Origin: Rudaea sp. 3F27F6
GTDB taxonomy: Bacteria > Pseudomonadota > Gammaproteobacteria > Xanthomonadales > Rhodanobacteraceae
Length of the DNA stretch: 64,000 nucleotides
Assembly (NCBI RefSeq): GCF_005503555.1
Contig: NZ_SCNG01000005.1
Location: 372,001 to 436,000 of the forward strand
Reading direction: 5' to 3'
Both the position numbers and the translations under genes were made by a program. A model generated the notes under the pieces. It did not search any database. It had not been told where the DNA came from and was given only the letters and a program-made list of their open reading frames with translations. How positions within the stretch are numbered: position 1 is the stretch's first letter; every line of letters begins with the position of its first letter. Of this stretch, positions 8,285 to 17,223 are shown piece after piece.

Positions 8285-10051
8285 ATGAAAAACGTATTCT
8301 TTGGGTTGGCACTCAAATACGACGACGGCGTGCAGACTCAGGTCGCGATGAGCGGCAGCGGCACGATCGTGGAGGTGCACAAGTCGCAGGCGTTCGACAA
8401 GCTCTGGTATCACGTCGGCAGCATCGACAAGATGAACGTCAACTGGAGCCGCAGCGTCGAGTACGACAGCGGCGTGACGCCGAGCGTCGCCGTCAATCGC
8501 CAGAACAGGGTGGTCGAAGTGCACAAGTCCGAATGGAATTCGGGACTCTGGTACCGCGTCGGCACGGTCACCGGCACGCAGATTCATTGGGGAACGAGTC
8601 GTAAGTACGACTCGGGCGTCAGGCCCCGGGTCGCCATGAACGACGCCGGGGTCGTTGTCGAAGTCCACGAGTCGGAATGGAACTCGGGACTCTGGTACCA
8701 CGTGGGCAGGCTCAACGGCGACTCGGTGAACTGGGCCGGCAGCCAGCGCTACGACAGCGGCGGCACGCCGAGCATCGCGATCAACAGTCACGGCATCGTG
8801 GTCGAAGTGCATAAGTCCGAATGGAACAACGGCCTGTGGTATCACGTGGGCCGCGTCAACGGCAATTCGATCAGTTGGGGGCCTTCGCTGCACTACGACA
8901 CCGGCGCCTCTCCGTCGGTCGCGGTCACCGACGACGGCAACGTGATCGAAGTGCATCAGTCCCAGGCGGCCGGCACGCTCTGGCAGCGTTTCGGCAAGAT
9001 CAACGGCGACCGCATCGACTGGGTCGGCGGCGCGGTCAATTTCGACGACGGCGCGACGCCCTCGGTCGCATGCGCGAGCAATATGGCAATCCAGACCCAT
9101 CAGTCGGAGAACTTCGCCACGCTGTGGTCGTCGACTTCGCTGATCGTCGATCGTGCGAGCTGGATGCAGGACAACCTCGCCGCACTGCAGGACAAGACGC
9201 TGTCGACGCTGACCGTCGGCGCCTCGCACGACGCGGGCATGTATCTCGGCGACAGTTTCAATCTGTTCGGCAAGACCCAGGATCTCGATCTCCACGGCCA
9301 GCTCTCTAACGGCATCCGCTATTTCGATCTGCGCCCGCTCTGGGACGGTTCCGATTTCTACCTCTATCACGGCTCCGCACTCATCAAGGGGCCGAAGCTT
9401 TTCGTGGTGCTGGAAGACATCCGGCGTTTCCTTGAAGAGGGTCATCGCGAACTCGTCATCTTGAAGTTCTCGCACTACAAGGACATCGATGACGCGATTT
9501 ACAAGAAGATGACGCAGATGATCCAGCACTATCTCGAGCGCTGGCTCTACAGGACCTTGCCCGAGGGCCAGCGTTTGGCCGACGTCAGCCTGGGCAGTTA
9601 CCTGGCCCGCACCGCCACGGTCCTCGCCGTCTGCGACGGCGACTTCCCGGTAAGAAATCCGGCGAGGGGCATCTGGGTGTATCGCGACTGGGAATCGCCG
9701 ACGGCGGCGCAGGGAGATCTGCGCGTGTTCGACCAATACGCGAACACCACCGACTACGAAAAGATGAAGAACGACCAGTTGACCAAGTTCGCCAACTACA
9801 ACGGCAAATGCAAGGTCGATCCGAATCTGCCGTGCGACCAGTTCCTGCTGTCGTGGACGCTGACGCCGATCACCGCGGTCTGGCTGTACTCCAAGGAAGC
9901 GAACCGCAACCTCGGCGCGGTCATGGCCGGTTTGAAGGTGCCGAACCAGCACGACTGCATTCCCAACCTGCTCTACGTCGACTACGTCGAATATGCGCGG
10001 GCCACCGATGTCGCGATGTTCCAGAACAACGTCGCCCACTTCGGCACGTGA
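8285..10051 (+). CDS. six-repeat propeller-like domain fused to a PI-PLC X-like phosphodiesterase
   Basis: A 588-residue two-part protein. Residues 12-293 consist of six tandem units starting at Y12, Y60, Y108, Y156, Y204 and F253, a strict 48-residue period (49 for the last full unit). Each has the form YDSG-x-P-x-V-A, then VVEVHKSEWNSGLWYHVG, ending in a W about eight residues before the next unit. A six-bladed beta-propeller is the likely fold. Residues 294-588 resemble bacterial PI-PLC X domains: LTVGASHDAGM with H315, NGIRYFDLRP, and FYLYHG with H362, the usual pair of catalytic histidines. No signal peptide is seen. It is flanked by the GH18-like and heme-protein genes. Substrate unknown; a lectin-like or toxin role is possible. 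Confidence 0.8.
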   Translation: MKNVFFGLALKYDDGVQTQVAMSGSGTIVEVHKSQAFDKLWYHVGSIDKMNVNWSRSVEYDSGVTPSVAVNRQNRVVEVHKSEWNSGLWYRVGTVTGTQIHWGTSRKYDSGVRPRVAMNDAGVVVEVHESEWNSGLWYHVGRLNGDSVNWAGSQRYDSGGTPSIAINSHGIVVEVHKSEWNNGLWYHVGRVNGNSISWGPSLHYDTGASPSVAVTDDGNVIEVHQSQAAGTLWQRFGKINGDRIDWVGGAVNFDDGATPSVACASNMAIQTHQSENFATLWSSTSLIVDRASWMQDNLAALQDKTLSTLTVGASHDAGMYLGDSFNLFGKTQDLDLHGQLSNGIRYFDLRPLWDGSDFYLYHGSALIKGPKLFVVLEDIRRFLEEGHRELVILKFSHYKDIDDAIYKKMTQMIQHYLERWLYRTLPEGQRLADVSLGSYLARTATVLAVCDGDFPVRNPARGIWVYRDWESPTAAQGDLRVFDQYANTTDYEKMKNDQLTKFANYNGKCKVDPNLPCDQFLLSWTLTPITAVWLYSKEANRNLGAVMAGLKVPNQHDCIPNLLYVDYVEYARATDVAMFQNNVAHFGT

Positions 10052-10112
10052 AGCGCAGGTCCGGGCGCGCAAGCGTGCCGGTTCGTTGAAGGTCCACCGA
10101 CGGGAGAAGGTC

Positions 10113-11471
10113 ATGGGTCAATTCGAGAGAAAGGCGGTTTCCGCAATCTGTTTCGGCGTTTCTCTGGCGTTCGCCGGCAGCGTTTCGGCCGGCACGTTTC
10201 CGGATTTCGGCTACGCGCCGCCGTCGACCGATTTCAAAGGTACGCTGTTCGAACTCAGCCAGAACTACCCGAAACAGCTACCCGCTGCGCCGCTGCCTGC
10301 GTTCTTCAAACTGCTGCCGAGCCCGCTCAGCAACAACTTCGAGACCTGGCGCACCTATACCGCCGCGGTCGGAAAGTACTGCCTGGAAGGCAACGTGGAA
10401 AACGACTGGGTCGTGCAGAAGAATCCGGTGCGGCACTGGTACCACGCGCCGTGGCAGCACTACGGGCCGCTCGGGCGCGAGGGCATCCACGGGCTGACCA
10501 AGGAAGCGCAGATCCAGACCAAGCAGCTCGCGCCGACCCAGGTGGCGACCGGACAGACCTATGCGGTCGGCATCTACAACGACGTCGGCGGCTATACCTT
10601 CGGTGAGGTCTGGAAGAATCCGCAGAATCCCGATCCTTCGTACACCACGACGCCGAAAAGCTTCCATGACGGCACCGTCGTCTGCAAGGCGTTGTTCGCC
10701 GACATCGATCTGGCGCAGGTGCCGTTCCTGGTCAACCCCGTTCTCTGGCGGGGCTATATCACCGACACGTTCCATTCGGCGAATCGCACGATCAAGAACG
10801 TCGCCCTGATCCAGATGGACTTCGCCGTGCGCGACTCGCGCATTCCGGGCACAGGCTGGATCTTCGGCACGTTCCAATACAACGGCGCGATGACCGGCAA
10901 GCCCGGCTGGGACAACTTGGTGCCGGTCGGCGTGCAGTGGGGCAACGATCCCGAAGACACCGGCGACAGCTACACCAACAAGCAGCCCGTGGTCACCAAG
11001 ATCAATCCGGATCTCAAGCAGACCGCGATCAATGCCAACACCAAGGAACTGCCGCCGACACATCTGGGCTGGAACGGTCGCCTCGACGGCCCCGTCGACA
11101 ACCCGGTCAGCGCCTGTATGAGCTGTCACTTGACCGCCGAGAGTCCGCAGTTGTCACCGATGAATCCGACCTTCCAGGCACCCGAAAAAGTGCCGCCGGT
11201 CGGTTCGAAGGAATGGATGCGCTGGTTCCAGAACCTCATGGCGGGCACGCCGTTCGACGCGGCGGCGCTGAGCACCGACTACAGCCTGCAGCTCGCCGGC
11301 GGCATCGCCAATTTCTACGAATGGAAGTGCGACCAGGGCGGCGTCTTCGTCAACGGAGGCAACGCCTGCCAGCAAGCCAACACGCAGCTCAAGCTGCGCA
11401 AGGCGGCCACACCGCAGCAGCCGAAGATCTACAAGATCGAGCGCGATCCGGTCCTCGAGCAGCTGCAATGA
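10113..11471 (+). CDS. exported protein with a single c-type heme motif
   Basis: A 452-residue protein with a signal peptide (cleavage near GSVSA-GTF, residue 26). One CxxCH motif, SACMSCHLTAES, gives C335, C338 and H339, so a covalent heme is expected and maturation would occur in the periplasm. The rest shows no family I can name; it is rich in Trp, Tyr and Gly and contains GTGWIFGTFQYNGAM and WCH-poor spacing unlike multiheme cytochromes. A strong GGGAGAAGG precedes the ATG at 10113. It follows the PLC-like gene by 61 bases in the same direction. It could be an electron carrier or a heme-dependent oxidoreductase; neither is shown. Confidence 0.75.
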   Translation: MGQFERKAVSAICFGVSLAFAGSVSAGTFPDFGYAPPSTDFKGTLFELSQNYPKQLPAAPLPAFFKLLPSPLSNNFETWRTYTAAVGKYCLEGNVENDWVVQKNPVRHWYHAPWQHYGPLGREGIHGLTKEAQIQTKQLAPTQVATGQTYAVGIYNDVGGYTFGEVWKNPQNPDPSYTTTPKSFHDGTVVCKALFADIDLAQVPFLVNPVLWRGYITDTFHSANRTIKNVALIQMDFAVRDSRIPGTGWIFGTFQYNGAMTGKPGWDNLVPVGVQWGNDPEDTGDSYTNKQPVVTKINPDLKQTAINANTKELPPTHLGWNGRLDGPVDNPVSACMSCHLTAESPQLSPMNPTFQAPEKVPPVGSKEWMRWFQNLMAGTPFDAAALSTDYSLQLAGGIANFYEWKCDQGGVFVNGGNACQQANTQLKLRKAATPQQPKIYKIERDPVLEQLQ

Positions 11472-11577
11472 ACCGACTCCGCACGCTTCGGCTCCGTCAG
11501 GGGGGCTGGGCTGAGTGGCGCGGAACTTCGGGACGGGGGGCGGCCGGTGCGGAAACGCGCCGGTCGCCCGCCGAACT

Positions 11578-12252
11578 TCAGCAAGTCGATCCTGCCGCGT
11601 AGTGCTGGTCTTCGCGCGTCGTCAGCGCGACTTCGAGGCACAGGCGCATCGCGGCAGTCATCGTTGCCAACGGCAGGCTCGGCGCACCGGAGTGCTTCGT
11701 CGCCTGCTCGGGCAGAAAGGGCACATGGATAAAACCGCCGCGCACTTTCCGGCGCGCGCGCGATAGGCGGTGCATAAGGCCGTAGAACACGTGGTTGCAG
11801 ACGAAGGCCCCGGCGGTCTGCGACAGCGAGGCGGGAATCCGCGCCGCGCGCAGCGCACTGAGCATCGCTTTGACCGGCAGAGTGGAAAAGTACGCATTTG
11901 CCGCATTTTCCACAATGCGCACATCGACCGGTTGCTCGCCGGCATTGTCGGGAATGCGCGCATCGATCAGATTGACCGCGATACGTTCGAGCGAAATGCC
12001 GTCACGCCCGCCGGCCTGGCCCAGGGCAATCACAAGCGCGGGGCGATGTTTGCGCAGCAGCACATCGAGCGCCGGTAGCGAACGTGCGAATTCGGTCGGC
12101 AGCATGGCGCCGACGACTTTGTGTCCGGCGATCGTCTCGCCGTCGAGCGAACGCGCGATTTCGAGCGAGGGATTCGACGTCTCGCCGTCGAACGGATCGA
12201 AGCCGGTCAGCAGCGCGACCGGCGCCGCGGTTTTGCCTTTCGTGGATTTCAT
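11578..12252 (-). CDS. pcp: pyrrolidone-carboxylate peptidase (pyroglutamyl peptidase I)
   Basis: A cytosolic cysteine peptidase that removes N-terminal pyroglutamate from peptides, releasing 5-oxoproline. The 224-residue protein opens TGFDPFDGETSNPS and contains GISLERIAVN (E89), AGAFVCNHVFYGLMH (C152) and GFIHVPFLPEQ (H176), the complete catalytic triad region of peptidase family C15. Its ATG overlaps the stop of the DUF979 gene by four bases (ATGA), showing translational coupling. In this cluster the released 5-oxoproline would be the substrate of PxpABC. Confidence 0.95.
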   Translation of the reverse strand: MKSTKGKTAAPVALLTGFDPFDGETSNPSLEIARSLDGETIAGHKVVGAMLPTEFARSLPALDVLLRKHRPALVIALGQAGGRDGISLERIAVNLIDARIPDNAGEQPVDVRIVENAANAYFSTLPVKAMLSALRAARIPASLSQTAGAFVCNHVFYGLMHRLSRARRKVRGGFIHVPFLPEQATKHSGAPSLPLATMTAAMRLCLEVALTTREDQHYAAGSTC

Positions 12253-13211
12253 CGGAAGATCAGTACCGCCATCAGGATCACGTTGACGACCAGCAGGACG
12301 AGTGCGGTCGGCGTCTGCGCGCGGATCACCGCATACTGGTCGCGCAGTTCGAGCAACACCGCCGGCACGATATTGAAATTCGCCGCCATCGGCGTGAGCA
12401 GCGTACCGCAATAGCCGGTCAACATGCCGAGCGAGCCGAGCACGGCCGGCGCGGCCCCGTGCTTGTGGATCAGCAGCGGCAGGCCGATGCCGGCCATCAT
12501 CACCGGGAACGCGGCGAACGCGTTGCCCATGATCATCGCGAACAGGACCATGCCGAAGGCGAACGCGAGCAGGCAGGCGAGCGCCGAGTCGGTCGGAATG
12601 AACATGCCGACGATCGAGGCGACCGCATCGCCGACGCCGGTCGCCGCGAACACGCTGCCGAGCGTGGCGAGCACCATCGGCAGAAGGGCGACGCAGCCGA
12701 GCGTATCGAGCAGGCGGCGGCCTTCGGCGAGCGCTTGCGATGCGGGTGCGCGCGTCGTGCGCAGCGCGGCGGCCGCGGCGATCACGCAGGCCAGGGCGAG
12801 CGAAACGAGGGTCGCCTGCGCCGGTTCGACGAGCGGTGAGCCGTGCCAGGGGATATGCGGCAGGGCGAGCACGAACACGATCGTTGCGAACGGAATCGTC
12901 AGCGCCGGCAGGAACAGCTTGTTGCCGAGACGCGTGGCGGAGTCGCGCCGCTCCGTTTCGGTCGAGCCTTGCTTCTGCATCGTGCCGCTGGCCGCGAGCA
13001 GGCCGAGCGCGATCACGCCGACGCCCATCAACTGCGCCGGCCAGCGCGTATGCGCCACACTCGCGGCCTGGATCGCATCGCCGAAGACGAAAGCGCAAGC
13101 GAGCACGGCCCAGAACGCGCCCATCGACCAGCGCCGCTCGCGCAGGTTGTAGATCGCGCAGAGCGCGAGGAAGGCGCCGATCAGCCAGTAAACGTATTGG
13201 AGCTTGATCAC
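12249..13211 (-). CDS. DUF979 family membrane protein
   Basis: A 320-residue polytopic inner-membrane protein with about nine or ten hydrophobic segments, beginning VYWLIGAFLALCAIYNLRER. Features include AFGMVLFAMIMGNAFAAFPV and GMLTGYCGTLLTPMAANFN, typical of the DUF979 family. It starts at a GTG (13209-13211) that overlaps the stop of the DUF969 gene by four bases. DUF969 and DUF979 proteins occur as pairs and are often found beside pcp and the pxp genes; a joint role in uptake of pyroglutamyl compounds or 5-oxoproline is a reasonable inference from context, not a demonstrated function. Confidence 0.88.
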   Translation of the reverse strand: MIKLQYVYWLIGAFLALCAIYNLRERRWSMGAFWAVLACAFVFGDAIQAASVAHTRWPAQLMGVGVIALGLLAASGTMQKQGSTETERRDSATRLGNKLFLPALTIPFATIVFVLALPHIPWHGSPLVEPAQATLVSLALACVIAAAAALRTTRAPASQALAEGRRLLDTLGCVALLPMVLATLGSVFAATGVGDAVASIVGMFIPTDSALACLLAFAFGMVLFAMIMGNAFAAFPVMMAGIGLPLLIHKHGAAPAVLGSLGMLTGYCGTLLTPMAANFNIVPAVLLELRDQYAVIRAQTPTALVLLVVNVILMAVLIFR

Positions 13212-13951
13212 GCGGCGTCACCTCGTGTCGGCTGATTTTGCGATCCTCTCCTATCGCGCGAATCATGCGACGGGTTTTTCCGCCGTTGCCGGTCGACGAG
13301 AGTGCGCTGCACCCAGCAGATGCGCAGCGCGTGGATCACGAAGGCGGCGATCGCCGTGGGCAAGGCCCACAGTGCGATCGCGAGCGGATCGAGCTGAATA
13401 CCGTTGCGCGCATAGAAGCCCTGGATCAGCAGCACCGCACCGAAGGCGAGAAAAACGTCTTCGCCGAAAAAGCGGCCGACGTTATCGGTCGCCGCGGCAA
13501 GTGCGTGCACGCGTTCGCGTTCGTCGGCGTCGAGTTCGATGCCGTCGTTCTTGGCCGCGGCCTCACTCATCGGCGCGATCAGCGGGCGCACGGTTTGTGC
13601 GTGGCCGGCAAGGTCGAACAGACCGAGCATCGAGAGCAACTGGCGCGCGCCGAGATAGGCGATCAGCAGGCGCGCGAGCGAGAGTTTGCGGAATGAGGCG
13701 ATCCATGCCTGCGCGCGCTCGCGCAGACCGTAGCGTTCGAGCAGGCCGATCGCGGGCAGCGTGAGCACGAACAGCAGCAGGGCGCGATTGCTGACGAAGG
13801 AGTCGCCGATCAGCGCGAGCAGGTCGTCGAAGCCCATACCCGCGGCAAGCGCGCTCGCCACGCCCGCGGCGATCACGACGAGCACCGGATTGCGCTTGAG
13901 CGCGAATCCGACGATGACGACGGCGACGCCGATTAACGGCCAGTAGTTCAC
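13208..13951 (-). CDS. DUF969 family membrane protein
   Basis: A 247-residue membrane protein, partner of the DUF979 protein. It starts VNYWPLIGVAVVIVGFALK at a GTG (13949-13951) preceded by GGGAGGA eight bases upstream, a strong site that outweighs an upstream ATG that would add a charged, unconserved leader. Conserved-looking blocks include LTLPAIGLLERYGLRERAQ, LGARQLLSMLGLFDLAGHAQ and DNVGRFFGEDVFLAFGAVLL. Hydrophobic segments alternate with a loop near residues 155-190. It overlaps DUF979 by four bases and probably forms a two-part transporter with it. Upstream lies a repeat-rich gap before pxpA, so it may have its own promoter. Confidence 0.87.
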   Translation of the reverse strand: MNYWPLIGVAVVIVGFALKRNPVLVVIAAGVASALAAGMGFDDLLALIGDSFVSNRALLLFVLTLPAIGLLERYGLRERAQAWIASFRKLSLARLLIAYLGARQLLSMLGLFDLAGHAQTVRPLIAPMSEAAAKNDGIELDADERERVHALAAATDNVGRFFGEDVFLAFGAVLLIQGFYARNGIQLDPLAIALWALPTAIAAFVIHALRICWVQRTLVDRQRRKNPSHDSRDRRGSQNQPTRGDAA

Positions 13952-14461
13952 TCTTATGTCCTCCCGTTTTATTACTTCGCTGGCAGCTGGGCTTGGGATT
14001 GCTGCTAAGCCCGTCATCAGTTTTTTTCTCTGCCCGTGATTTTCGAACAGATCGTTTTGTTCGTAGGAGCGCGATTCATTGTGCCCGGCTTTTGCTTTTT
14101 TGCTTGTCATTCCCGCATGCTCTTAGCGGGAATCCAGCGACTTTACTTTCGTTCTCTGTTGTTTAGAGCAAAGGCTTCCACTCGTCCTACGGACGAGCGG
14201 GTCACTTTCTTGTCTACAGCGACAAGAAAGTAACCAAAGAAACGCCGCCCCGGGAGCCGCGCCCTTCGCGCTACGCGCTTCGGGTCCGCGAGGCCATGCC
14301 GGGGTTTGCTTCGATGTACGTCCATGTACATTCGCAAACGCCGCGCGATCCCTCGCGCGGCCCCTGTGGGCTGATCCGTCATGGCCTCGCCGCGGCTGAC
14401 GGGGATTTGGGATCACGAGCCGGAGCAAAGGCAAAGGGCATTGTTCGCTCTAGTTGTTTTT
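13952..14461. repeat. intergenic repeat (copy A of the two-hairpin family) between pxpA and the DUF969 gene
   Basis: This 510-base gap holds no gene I can support. From about 14104 to 14405 it matches the 61.45-61.73 kb region base for base over long stretches. It begins with an inverted repeat CATTCCCGC...GCGGGAATCCAG (14108-14136). Then come hairpin 1, CTCGTCC-TAC-GGACGAG (14181-14197), and hairpin 2, ACTTTCTTGTC-TACAGC-GACAAGAAAGT (14204-14231), followed by AACCAAAGAAACGCCGCCCC. The tail (14240-14405) is a more diverged copy of the same unit. It lies inside the pxp cluster and may affect its transcript. Confidence 0.8.
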
Positions 14462-15220
14462 CTACGCGGCAATGCGGCCAATACCGACTCCGGCTTTGTT
14501 CAGTGCTTCGTTCAAGCGTTGCGCAAATGTCGCCGCGTCGGCGCGGTCGCCGTGAACACAGAGGGTGTCGGCGCGGATGTCGACGAGTTGATTGTCGCGT
14601 GTGTGTGCCTTTCCTTCCGTCGCGATTTGCACGGCCTGGGTGACGGCGGCGTCGACGTCGTGGATCACGGCGCCTTCTTCGCGACGCGGGGTGAGGGAGC
14701 CGTCTGCGCGGTAGCGGCGGTCGGCGAAGGCTTCGTGGGCGACGACGAGGCCGAGTTGTGCGCCCGCGTGCGGCAGAGCGCTGCCGGCGAGACCGACGAG
14801 AATCAGTTGCGGATCGAAATCGCGCACCGCGTTGGCGATCGCCTCGGCGAGCTTGGCGTCTTTCGCCGCCATGTTGTAGAGCGCGCCGTGCGGTTTGACG
14901 TGGTGCAGACGCAGGCCCTGCGCGCGCACGAAGGCGGCGAGTGCGCCGATCTGGTAGAGCGTCGCCGCGTGCGCTTCGACCGGAGAGATCGCCATCTCGC
15001 GCCGGCCGAAACCCTGCAGGTCGGGCAGGGACACGTGCGCACCGATCGCGACGCGATGTTCGGCGGCGAGGATCACGGTGCGCTGCATGGTCATGAAGTC
15101 GCCGGCATGAAAACCGCAGGCGATGTTGACCGAGCTGACCCAGGGCATCACGCCGGCGTCGTCGCCCATCGTCCAGGCGCCGAACGATTCGCCCATGTCG
15201 CAGTTGAGATCGATGACCAT
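14462..15220 (-). CDS. pxpA: 5-oxoprolinase subunit A (LamB/YcsF family)
   Basis: Part of the ATP-dependent PxpABC enzyme that opens 5-oxoproline to glutamate. The 252-residue protein begins with the family hallmark DLNCDMGESFGAW and contains SVNIACGFHAGDFMTM, AIGAHVSLPDLQGFGRREM, HHVKPHGALYNM and EAFADRRYRADGSLTPR, all typical of LamB/YcsF proteins, which adopt a polysaccharide-deacetylase-like barrel. The length is standard. It follows pxpC by 134 bases, with a dispersed repeat in the gap, and precedes the DUF969/DUF979/pcp group after a second repeat. Confidence 0.95.
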   Translation of the reverse strand: MVIDLNCDMGESFGAWTMGDDAGVMPWVSSVNIACGFHAGDFMTMQRTVILAAEHRVAIGAHVSLPDLQGFGRREMAISPVEAHAATLYQIGALAAFVRAQGLRLHHVKPHGALYNMAAKDAKLAEAIANAVRDFDPQLILVGLAGSALPHAGAQLGLVVAHEAFADRRYRADGSLTPRREEGAVIHDVDAAVTQAVQIATEGKAHTRDNQLVDIRADTLCVHGDRADAATFAQRLNEALNKAGVGIGRIAA

Positions 15221-15315
15221 AGGATTAAGAATCTCTTTTGTCTCGGATCATGGGAATGAACATGGATTGCGAAACGGCAAATCGGTTTTGTCGGACTCGC
15301 TCATGTCTGTGCTGT

Positions 15316-15352
15316 TTTTATCCGTGTTCATCCGCGTAATTCGTGGCCAATG
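15316..15352. repeat. dispersed ATCCGTG repeat, single copy
   Basis: Reads TTATCCGTGTTCATCC then GCGTAATTCGTGGCCAA, a single copy of a unit that also occurs as inverted pairs near 34.05-34.16 kb and 37.14-37.32 kb. It occupies the pxpC-pxpA gap. Similar units are widely dispersed in many bacterial genomes; I know of no established function. Confidence 0.7.
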
Positions 15353-15354
15353 CT

Positions 15355-16383
15355 CTACCAGCTCTGACGCAAACGCCAATGCACATGTTCGGCGAGGCGC
15401 GCGAGCGCGTGCTCGCGCTCAAGATAGCGCATCTGTGCATCGGCAATGTCGGTCTCGGCGAAGCGCACGCGGTCGCCGGGTCTGCGCTGGGCGAGTCGCG
15501 GCAGGTCGATCGCGATGACCTGGGCGATGCGCGGATAACCGCCGGTCGGCGGCGCCTCGGCGGTCAGCGCGATCGGCACGCCGCCGGGCGGCAGTTGCAC
15601 GGTTCCGGGCGCGACGCCTTCGGAGACGAGTTCGATCGGCGCAGCGAGTGCAATCGCTACGTCTTCAAGACGATAGCCGACGCGGTTCGAGTCGACGCCG
15701 ATGCGGAATTCGGCGCCGAACAGGGCGCGCTGCGAATCGCCGTCGAGACGCTCGAAGTGCGTGCCGGCAATCGCGCGGATCGGGTGAGCGGTATCGACGT
15801 CGAACCAGGCGCGCGGATCGAGTGACCAGTTTGTCGAAAAGACATTCTGCTTGTCGGTGCCTTCGTCGACTGAAGCCGATTCGAGGCGTTTCCACAAATC
15901 GCCGCAAAGCGAACGCGGTGCCGGCGCGCACGCCAAGCTGTCGCCGGCAGCGAGTGGGCGCGGCAGCGGCCCGAGTCCGGCGTTGACGTCGCTCGCGCGG
16001 CTGCCGAGCACCGCGGGCAGGTGGATGCCGCCGGCGACTGCGAGGTACGCGCGCGCGCCGCGGCGCATGCCGCCGAGATTCAGTTCGCTGCCTGCGCGCA
16101 GCAGGACGGGCCGCCAGAGCGGCACGGTTTCACCGCCGCAGCGCGCGTCGATTTCCGCGCCGGCGAGGGCGATCAGCAGATCCGTTTTGCATTGCAGGCG
16201 CGGGCCGCGCAAAGTGATTTCGAGTGCGGCGGCGTCCTGTGCATTGCCGACCAGCAGGTTGGCAAGCCTGAGCGATACAGGATCCATCGCGCCGGCGGCG
16301 CCGACGCCGATCGCAGCGAATCCGTGGCGTCCGCCATCCTGCACGGTGCTGAGCAAGCCGGGCGAGAGAACGCGCAGGCTCAT
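15355..16383 (-). CDS. pxpC: 5-oxoprolinase subunit C (biotin-dependent carboxyltransferase fold)
   Basis: KipA/AHS2-family subunit of PxpABC. The 342-residue protein opens with LSPGLLSTVQDGGRHGFAAI and GAMDPVSLRLANLLVGN, the standard start of the family, and contains ALEITLRGP, YLAVAGGIHLPAVLGSRASD and, later, SNRVGYRLED and PTGGYPRIAQV. These match the carboxyltransferase-like fold shared with urea amidolyase. It follows pxpB after 114 bases with no other gene between. In most bacteria the pxpB and pxpC genes are adjacent or fused, as expected here. Confidence 0.95.
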   Translation of the reverse strand: MSLRVLSPGLLSTVQDGGRHGFAAIGVGAAGAMDPVSLRLANLLVGNAQDAAALEITLRGPRLQCKTDLLIALAGAEIDARCGGETVPLWRPVLLRAGSELNLGGMRRGARAYLAVAGGIHLPAVLGSRASDVNAGLGPLPRPLAAGDSLACAPAPRSLCGDLWKRLESASVDEGTDKQNVFSTNWSLDPRAWFDVDTAHPIRAIAGTHFERLDGDSQRALFGAEFRIGVDSNRVGYRLEDVAIALAAPIELVSEGVAPGTVQLPPGGVPIALTAEAPPTGGYPRIAQVIAIDLPRLAQRRPGDRVRFAETDIADAQMRYLEREHALARLAEHVHWRLRQSW

Positions 16384-16497
16384 CGCGAGAAGCGTCTTGC
16401 TCGGCGGTGCGATGGGTGGCGGCCGGCGACGTTGTTTGCGGCACCGCGCGTACGGACCGGGATCGGCTTCGCGTCTGCACGAGATGCGGGCGGCGAG

Positions 16498-17223
16498 TTA
16501 ACCATGTGCCTGCAGTCGGGCGAATTCGTCGGCGTCGATCGCGCGGAAACGCACGCGCCGTCCCGGCGTAAGCAGGGCGGCCGGGTCGCGCGAGGTGTCG
16601 AACAGAGTCAGCGGCGTGCGCCCGATGATCTGCCAGCCGCCCGGCAGTTCGCGCGGATAGATGCCGGTCTGCGCGCCGCCGATTGCGACCGAACCTGCCG
16701 GCACGCGCCTACGCGGGCTCGCGCGGCGCGGCGTGTGCAGGGCCGGATCGAGCCCGAGCAGATACGGAAAGCCCGGTGCGAAGCCGAGCATGGCGACGCG
16801 ATAGTCGCCGGCGGCGTGGCGCGTGATGACGCCGGCCTCGTCGAGTCGCGCAAGCAGCGCGACCTCGCCGAGATCGGGGCCTTCGTCGCCGCCGTAGCAG
16901 ACCGGAATTTCGACCGCGGAGTCTTCCGCCGCGATGGAGTCGTTCGCGGTCGCCGCAGAAGAAGAGCGCAGCAGCGCGAGCAGGCGTTCGGCGAGACGCT
17001 CGCCGGGCGGCAACGCGGATTCCGCATCGTTCCAGGCAAGCGGGTCGTAATGCACGGCGACGCTCGCGTAAGCCGGCACGATGTCGGTCACACCGGGCAG
17101 CGCGGCCGCGCGCACGGTCTCCGCCGCCGCATGGGTGCGCGCATTGAGTGCGGCGTCGATGCCGCTGCCGAGGCGCAACAGCAGGGCGCGATCGCCGAGC
17201 CATTCGATCCCGACGTCGCTCAT
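16498..17223 (-). CDS. pxpB: 5-oxoprolinase subunit B (KipI family)
   Basis: KipI/AHS1-family subunit of PxpABC. The 241-residue protein starts with GIEWLGDRALLLRLG and carries VEIPVCYGGDEGPDLGEVA, MLGFAPGFPYLLGLDP, PRRASPRRRVPAGSVAIGG and TGIYPRELPGGWQIIGRTP, which together are diagnostic. An insert with the segment SSSAATANDSIAAEDSA (about residues 90-106) precedes the conserved core and is probably a flexible linker. Its ATG overlaps the stop of the HIT gene by four bases, so it is translated with the upstream pair. Confidence 0.95.
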   Translation of the reverse strand: MSDVGIEWLGDRALLLRLGSGIDAALNARTHAAAETVRAAALPGVTDIVPAYASVAVHYDPLAWNDAESALPPGERLAERLLALLRSSSAATANDSIAAEDSAVEIPVCYGGDEGPDLGEVALLARLDEAGVITRHAAGDYRVAMLGFAPGFPYLLGLDPALHTPRRASPRRRVPAGSVAIGGAQTGIYPRELPGGWQIIGRTPLTLFDTSRDPAALLTPGRRVRFRAIDADEFARLQAHG

